Shown piece after piece: positions 59,721-64,000 of a DNA stretch of 64,000 nucleotides (position 1 is its first letter; each line of letters begins with the position of its first letter). The stretch spans positions 48,899-112,898 of the forward strand of contig NZ_CAKMSS010000008.1 of NCBI RefSeq assembly GCF_928382285.1. The letters run 5' to 3'. The notes under the pieces were generated by a model. The model saw only the letters and a program-made list of their open reading frames with translations, made no database searches and was not told the DNA's origin. This DNA is from Rothia nasimurium. Lineage in GTDB: Bacteria; Actinomycetota; Actinomycetes; Actinomycetales; Micrococcaceae. The position numbers and the translations under genes are program-made.

Positions 59721-60734
59721 CTAGCCAGTCCCCTTTGGGGCATACACAGCCCGAACGGTCTGGATCAGGTGCTCAAAAAATTCGGGAGCCAGGGCGCTGG
59801 TCAGGGCCTGGGCGTTCGGTTCACGCCCCCAGCGTCCTAACCAGTCGGCCACTACCTGGCCGCGGGTGAGGGTCCCGGCCAGCTCAACGTCGAGCGTCAC
59901 CGGTGTACCCTCCCCCAGCGGGGTGTGGGGATGGCCGTTCACAGCAAGGGCCCGGTTTACCGCCAGGGCTGTCACGAAAGGGTCGTGCACGTGGGCAATG
60001 AAACCCAGCTTGTCCCATTCGTGAAATTCCATGTAGAACTGCAGGGCCCCGTCTAAAGCGGTAAAGAGTTCTCCCCCACCGGCTAGGAGGCGCTCTCGCA
60101 GCTGCGGGGTCATGACAGCCTGCTCGGTGGTATCCAGGGGGCAGAGCAGGGGCGCGTAGGGCAGGTCCAGGTCGGCGCTGCTGTAGGCTGCCAAAACCTC
60201 GTGTAGGGCCTCGGGGTCAGAGTGCACGTTCCACTCGGTGGTGGGCATGGTATTGCCCCGGTGGTTGAGTGCCCCGCCCATAATCGTCAGGCTGGCTAGG
60301 TACTGGGGTAACTCAGGGTCGAGGCGCAAGGCCAGGGCCAGGTTGGTGGAGGGGCCCAGGACGAGCCCGTGTAGCTTTCCGGAGAAGCGGCGGGCTGTTT
60401 CTACCCACAGGGCAGCACCCTCGCCGTGGGCCCTACCGGTTGGTTCCTTCTGCCCGGGAAGCAGGCCGTACCCCGTACCCAGCGGGCCGTGGGTCTCTTC
60501 GGTGGTGGTGAGCGGCTGGGCCAGCGGGTTCTCAGCACCGAGGGCCCAGGGGGTACCCTGCCCGCCGAGCAGTTCCAGCAGACCGCGGACGTTGCGTCCT
60601 ACCTGCTCGGTACTCACGTTCCCGCCGGTTGCCGCGATACCCTCTACAGCAACCTGCGGGTGGGCAAAAGCGTAGGTGAGGGCAAGGGCATCGTCGATGC
60701 CGGGGTCGCAGTCGATGAAGAAGTGCAGGGTCAT
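59721..60734 (-). CDS. Nucleoside hydrolase (ribonucleoside hydrolase)
   Basis: A 337-residue enzyme. The N-terminal calcium-binding motif DCDPGIDDALALTYA, VLGPSTNLALALRLDP, TEWNVHSDPEALHEVL and FIAHVHDPFVTALAV are those of the IU-type family. It splits nucleosides into base and ribose in the cytoplasm. The ECF transporter genes follow on the same strand, and a strong terminator lies upstream. Confidence 0.92.
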   Translation of the reverse strand: MTLHFFIDCDPGIDDALALTYAFAHPQVAVEGIAATGGNVSTEQVGRNVRGLLELLGGQGTPWALGAENPLAQPLTTTEETHGPLGTGYGLLPGQKEPTGRAHGEGAALWVETARRFSGKLHGLVLGPSTNLALALRLDPELPQYLASLTIMGGALNHRGNTMPTTEWNVHSDPEALHEVLAAYSSADLDLPYAPLLCPLDTTEQAVMTPQLRERLLAGGGELFTALDGALQFYMEFHEWDKLGFIAHVHDPFVTALAVNRALAVNGHPHTPLGEGTPVTLDVELAGTLTRGQVVADWLGRWGREPNAQALTSALAPEFFEHLIQTVRAVYAPKGTG

Positions 60735-60802
60735 GAAATCTTTACGGTGCTAGGTAGTCGGTTACTGGCAAGGGGCAGGCTGACGTGCCCAGCGCGGGGC
60801 AC

Positions 60803-60870
60803 AGAAAAAGGGGCAGCTACCCACCTTTACCCCGCTGTGAGCATGGGTAAAGGCGTGTAGCTGCCCCTAC
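60803..60870 (-). terminator. Strong terminator after the DsbA-like gene
   Basis: On the minus strand AGGGGCAGCTACACGCC pairs with GGGTAGCTGCCCCT with a GCCTTTACCC/GGGTAAAGG inner stem, followed by TTTTTCTGT. Confidence 0.92.
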
Positions 60871-60932
60871 ACGTTGTGTACCAGTTTAGTACACAGCGGC
60901 CAGGCCTTCTACAGCCTGTTTACTGGGTGAAC

Positions 60933-61811
60933 TTAGGCGTTCTTCTTAGCTTCAATCTTTTCGGTGATCCAGGCGTTGAAGTCAGTTGAGTTAAAGACCT
61001 CGCCGTCAGCGAAGATGGTGGGGGTGCCGCTGATACCGTTGGAGGCTGATTCGAGGGTGACGGTCTGGACGAGCGGACGCCAGGTGTTGTTAGCGACGTC
61101 GTCCTTTACGTCTGCACCGTACTTCTCAGCAATCGCAACAAGCTCTTCGTTAGAGAGGCCACCGGTGCCCTGGTAGGTAAAGATTTCCTTCTGGAAGTTC
61201 AGGAAGTCTTCGGTGGAAACCTGGTTAGCCACGGAGTAGGCCACGTTGTTAGTACGGGCCGAGTAGAAAGTGGGGCTGGAGGCATCCAGGAAGGTCAGGT
61301 TACGGACCTCAAGAGTGATGTCACCGCTGGCAACGAGGGCTGCAATGGTGTCTGCGTTTTCGGTTTCGAAGGCTGCACAGTGGATGCAGTTGTAGTCCTG
61401 GAAAATCGTCAGACGGACGGGCTCGCCGTTATTGTCTGCTTCTTCGGGCAGGGCTACACCCAGGGGCATCTTAGCTTCGGAGCCGTCTGCAGCGGTGTAG
61501 GTTGCTTCTGAAGTACCCAGGTCGTTGCTGTCGCGGCTTTCTTCGCTGCTGCTGTTCTGCTCAATACCGTCAGCAGTCAGGACGATACCGCCGTACTGGT
61601 TAGCTGAGGACGGCACCGGTCCAGCGTCAGCAATCTGGTTGCGGTTGCCGTTGATGATGACGACAGCAACGATAGCTACGATGAGGGCGATGACGCCAAG
61701 GACGGTGAACTGAATCCAACGGGTGGATGATTTCGAGGTTTTCTTGGCCTGCTGTGCCGCCAGCTGGCGGGCACGCTCGCGGGCGTCAGTGGAGGGGTTT
61801 CCCTTAGACAC
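60933..61811 (-). CDS. Membrane-anchored DsbA-like thioredoxin protein
   Basis: A 292-residue protein with a basic N-terminus, one helix (WIQFTVLGVIALIVAIVAVVII), a linker rich in Ser and Glu, and a DsbA-type domain with the active site CIHC in DYNCIHCAAFET. SASNGISGTPTIFADGEVF contains the cis-Pro loop. It should make or repair disulfides outside the membrane. It is transcribed alone and ends at a strong terminator. Confidence 0.9.
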   Translation of the reverse strand: MSKGNPSTDARERARQLAAQQAKKTSKSSTRWIQFTVLGVIALIVAIVAVVIINGNRNQIADAGPVPSSANQYGGIVLTADGIEQNSSSEESRDSNDLGTSEATYTAADGSEAKMPLGVALPEEADNNGEPVRLTIFQDYNCIHCAAFETENADTIAALVASGDITLEVRNLTFLDASSPTFYSARTNNVAYSVANQVSTEDFLNFQKEIFTYQGTGGLSNEELVAIAEKYGADVKDDVANNTWRPLVQTVTLESASNGISGTPTIFADGEVFNSTDFNAWITEKIEAKKNA

Positions 61812-62460
61812 AGGTGTGCCTCACTTTCGTACGTGCGTTCTTGATAGGTTCAAGCCTACCGTGATTTGACGGGGATATCTGCCCTTCCACAGAAGCTCAA
61901 ACTGGTTTCCCAGGAAACAATTAGTTTAGGGGAATGACGGAGTAGATGGCTCTGCTTCTGGGATACAGGACAAAAAGCATGCCCCCAGCACCCCCACAAT
62001 CCAATGACCACAAGACAAACAGCCCAGCCACACTTTCTACCGGGCACTGGTTATCTCCATCGATCACATCTTCATCGGTGGAGCAGGCTAGGTGTGTTGA
62101 GGAGGTTGCGCGGGTGAGAGCTGAGGTGTTGAGTGGTGGCTCTGCGTTTTTTAGAGGTGTGTAGTTGGTGATGGTCGGGCTGGGTAGTGCTCCGTCAGGG
62201 CTCGGCGGGGTGGTTTGAGCGTGGGGTGGGTGGTATTGCCGCCTAGCACCCTGACGGTAGGCATGTTACATAGTTTTTGATGGTGTGCTGACTAGGTGGT
62301 TTAGTGGGTTTGTTATCGAATCGTAATGTAGTAAGTTGACTTACTTAAAGTGTGTGTGATTGGGTTTAAGTGTTGCCAATCACCAGGGTGAAGATGCTCT
62401 GGGGTGAAAGTTTCGGAAAGTAGTAGTAGAGATAAGTAGAGATAAAAGGGCTGATATGCT
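61812..62460. other. Gene-poor region, possibly decayed coding DNA
   Basis: No intact gene is supported. A 72-codon frame at 61946-62164 ends SSVEQARCVEEVARVRAEVL, which looks like the start of an actinobacterial HNH/DUF222 protein, but no continuation follows. CCGTCAGGG (62192-62200) and CCCTGACGG (62259-62267) are inverted copies 58 bases apart. Base composition changes towards AT near the end. Confidence 0.45.
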
Positions 62461-62661
62461 ATGCATGGCGAAAGCAAAAAACTCTTTATAGGATTTGTAC
62501 TTGGTTTAATAGCTATAATTATTGGTAGTTTTGTCTTAGTGGCAACACTTATAATAGATTATAGTAACTTGTCGAACTCTGTAATTGGGTTGACTTCTAT
62601 ATCTATTGGCTCTATTGCGTGTTTAATGTGTGCTAGAGAAAAAGGAATAAAAAACAGATAA
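62461..62661 (+). CDS. Small AT-rich membrane protein
   Basis: A 66-residue frame with two hydrophobic helices (FIGFVLGLIAIIIGSFVLVATLII and VIGLTSISIGSIACLMCA) and a basic tail (REKGIKNR). It is visibly AT-rich. AAAAGGG lies upstream of the ATG. No homologue is recalled. It lies in the same AT-rich stretch as the next gene and may be acquired. Confidence 0.5.
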   Translation: MHGESKKLFIGFVLGLIAIIIGSFVLVATLIIDYSNLSNSVIGLTSISIGSIACLMCAREKGIKNR

Positions 62662-62685
62662 TTATTGTAGGAAAACTTTCAGCTG

Positions 62686-62892
62686 ATGAAAAAAATAATT
62701 ATGATTTTGGTTTGCGCACTCGTCGGAGCTGTAGCTTATTGGCTTAGGGCTGAGTACAACATAACGACTTCGCGATACGCCAGTGTGAATGATGCTAAAG
62801 ATGTAGATTTTAGCTGGGGATATTGCTTGCTGTGGGCCGCAGTCGGCGGGCTTATAGGCGCTTTGCCTATCAAGCCAAAAAAGCAAAAATAA
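62686..62892 (+). CDS. Small AT-rich membrane protein with two helices
   Basis: A 68-residue frame: KKIIMILVCALVGAVAYWL, an outside loop (TSRYASVNDAKDVDFSWG), a second helix (CLLWAAVGGLIGALPI) and the basic end KPKKQK. The ribosome site is weak. It follows the previous small gene by 24 bases and is followed by a large hairpin, so they may form one transcript. Confidence 0.5.
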   Translation: MKKIIMILVCALVGAVAYWLRAEYNITTSRYASVNDAKDVDFSWGYCLLWAAVGGLIGALPIKPKKQK

Positions 62893-62908
62893 CGTAACTA
62901 AACTATTC

Positions 62909-62954
62909 ATGTCAAAGAGGGGTACCTAAAAATAGGTACCCCTCTTTGACATGT
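62909..62954. terminator. Hairpin with perfect 20-base arms
   Basis: CATGTCAAAGAGGGGTACCT (62909-62928) is matched by its exact reverse complement at 62935-62954 around AAAAAT. It lies between convergent genes and can serve both, although T runs are short. Confidence 0.8.
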
Positions 62955-62984
62955 ACTAGGTAAAACAGCTTGATGGTGTATGAC

Positions 62985-63257
62985 TTAAGTCACGCTAGAC
63001 TGTTTGGATTTTGCTTCGTATTCTTGAACATAACGTCCAGCAGTGCTTTTGGAAATCTCTAACTTTTCGGCGATAACTCGTACGCTCATCCCTTCCGCAC
63101 GGAGTTCCGCAACCTGCTCGCGCTTGGCGTTCGCTCGGGCAAGGTACTGGTCACGAGGTTCAGCCATTAGACGCTGAAAGGTGCGTGTGGTGACTCCCAA
63201 ACGCTCTGCTGCTTCACGTGCGGTGAACTGCCTACGAACAGGCTTAAGCGCGCTCAT
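62985..63257 (-). CDS. Helix-turn-helix protein of plasmid replication modules (RepB-like)
   Basis: A 90-residue protein with an N-terminal HTH (FTAREAAERLGVTTRTFQRLMAEPR) and a second HTH-like region (GMSVRVIAEKLEISKSTAGRYVQEY). It overlaps the end of the replicase fragment by 14 bases, the arrangement seen in RepA-RepB modules of actinobacterial theta plasmids. Confidence 0.75.
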   Translation of the reverse strand: MSALKPVRRQFTAREAAERLGVTTRTFQRLMAEPRDQYLARANAKREQVAELRAEGMSVRVIAEKLEISKSTAGRYVQEYEAKSKQSSVT

Positions 63258-63690
63258 AGTTCATCTCCTCCAGAAACTTTAAACGGCTTTCCATTTTTGA
63301 TACACGCTGTGCCCCAGATTTACTACCTAGTGAGGAGCCCCAGCGTTTGCGGTTAGCCTCCGTCTGCTCAGGAGTAATCCGCGTCCACACCCACGAAGCA
63401 ATCGACTTAGCAATCTGAGCAACCTCACCCTCACTCATCGGGCCACGAGAAAACTCATCAGCAATCACCGAAGCATTCTTCATCGAAGCAAAGGCGTACA
63501 CCGTCTCTGACCACTCAGTGAAGTCCGTGTAGCGTAAACGCGCCCTGTAGGCCCACTGGCGGGTGAGATTGAAGAGGGCGACATTCCTGCCCACCGTGGA
63601 GTCTAAGACCGTCTGGGCGTTCCTGTGAGGCGCTGGGAGGGCTCCTACGTCCCCAAGAGCGCCCCACGTACTGAAGCAGGCAAGTCCTTA
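63244..63690 (-). pseudogene. C-terminal fragment of a plasmid RepA-type replicase
   Basis: Coding similarity starts around GDVGALPAPHR and includes TVGRNVALFNLTRQWAYRA and EGEVAQIAKSIASWVWTRITPEQ, the primase C-terminal (PriCT) pattern at the end of RepA replicases. A stop lies in frame near 63690, and the primase-polymerase N-terminus is absent, so it is a remnant. A GTG at 63594 could start a 116-residue product. Confidence 0.75.
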
Positions 63691-63789
63691 CTGAATGAAG
63701 GGATTTCTAGGGCTCTTCTACGAGTAACCAGCTTGGATGAGGCAATGATCTAGTCAGCTTCTTTAGCGTCCTGGCGAGCTTATTAAAAC

Positions 63790-63862
63790 AAAAAGGTCCT
63801 GGACGTAACGCCCAAGACCCCAAAAACAAAAAGGTCCTGGACAAACAGTCCAGGACCTTCCA
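63790..63862 (-). terminator. Tandem terminators of the rRNA operon
   Basis: On the minus strand AAGGTCCTGGAC/GTCCAGGACCTT is followed by TTTTTG, and a second stem GGTCTTGGGCG/CGTCCAGGACC by TTTTTGTTTT. The two share the repeated block AAAAAGGTCCTGGAC. Confidence 0.92.
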
Positions 63863-63876
63863 GTATCCCAATCAAA

Positions 63877-63995
63877 AACCGGCGGTGACCTACTCTCCCA
63901 CACCGTCACCAGTGCAGTACCATCGGCGCAAAGAGCCTTAACTTCCGGGTTCGGGATGGAACCGGGTGTTTCCCTCTCGCTATAACCACCGTAAA
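63877..63995 (-). rRNA. rrf: 5S ribosomal RNA
   Basis: On the minus strand TTTACGGTGGTTATAGCGAG opens the gene, CCCGGTTCCATCCCGAACCC and GGGAGAGTAGGTCACCGCCGG follow. About 118 nucleotides; ends estimated from stem pairing. It is the last gene of an rRNA operon whose 23S lies beyond the window. Confidence 0.96.
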
Positions 63996-64000
63996 CCTAC

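Noticed and set aside
61856..62047. 63-codon minus-strand frame upstream of the DsbA-like gene
   Set aside because: No ribosome site and no recognisable product; it overlaps another random frame.
1..64000. CRISPR array, prophage or intact insertion sequence
   Set aside because: No regularly spaced repeats, phage structural genes or transposase frames were seen.

Overview
The window is high-GC DNA from an actinobacterium, most likely a member of the Micrococcaceae such as Rothia (moderate confidence). The reasons are an HspR/HAIR-controlled dnaK operon, a DUF4235 protein, a Streptomyces-type cholesterol oxidase, a CopD-CtaG fusion, a Tat-exported DyP peroxidase, a DtxR/IdeR-type iron box and general GC-rich codon use. 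Most of the window reads as ordinary chromosome carrying housekeeping, transport and metal-handling genes. Two places are clearly AT-rich and look acquired: 20077-21033, inside the dnaK operon, and about 62461-63690, beside the rRNA operon.

Layout. 1-5372: the tail of an MFS exporter, two aldo-keto reductases and Tex. 5642-7974: a protein with homing-endonuclease-type repeats followed by a membrane-anchored HNH nuclease. 7971-11937: a CycA-like permease, a small membrane protein and an alanine/glycine:cation symporter. 12372-15602: cholesterol oxidase with a Tat-exported partner, then trmB. 15690-18431: a second symporter and a luciferase-like oxidoreductase. 18624-23694: hspR-dnaJ-[foreign membrane gene]-grpE-dnaK under two HAIR operators. 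23874-27723: a membrane protein, a palindrome-rich intergenic region, a low-molecular-weight phosphatase, a P-loop kinase and a Bcr/CflA exporter. 27742-32050: pabC and the TPP-riboswitch-controlled ykoEDC uptake operon. 32233-42978: DUF4235, an UMF1-type MFS protein, dcd with an HPr-kinase/PqqD-like protein, a MauE-thioredoxin protein, a thioredoxin-NHL protein and an amino-acid permease. 43076-48639: a copper operon (membrane protein, CopC, PCuAC chaperone, DyP peroxidase, CopD-CtaG). 48774-49859: HU and rpsN-rpmG-rpmB. 50404-56426: an SGNH hydrolase and an iron-siderophore import operon with an iron box and one frameshifted permease. 56704-60734: tRNA-Thr and an ECF transporter next to a nucleoside hydrolase. 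60933-61811: a membrane-anchored DsbA-like protein. 61812-64000: a degenerate region, two small AT-rich membrane proteins, a plasmid-type replication fragment, and the 5S end of an rRNA operon on the minus strand.

How genes work together. The iron operon has a binding protein, two permeases, an ATPase and a siderophore-interacting reductase, so it should bring in and reduce ferric siderophores when IdeR/DtxR releases its box. The frameshift in one permease calls this into question unless it is a sequence error. The copper operon should route copper to membrane oxidases and to the exported peroxidase. The ECF cassette beside nucleoside hydrolase suggests nucleoside salvage.

The most unusual features are a family of long palindromic intergenic repeats whose terminal stems differ between copies in a compensatory way (997-1114, 40834-40945, 56492-56660), the AT-rich membrane gene splitting the dnaK operon, and a cluster of stacked palindromes at 24715-24789. 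No CRISPR array, complete prophage or recognisable insertion sequence was seen.
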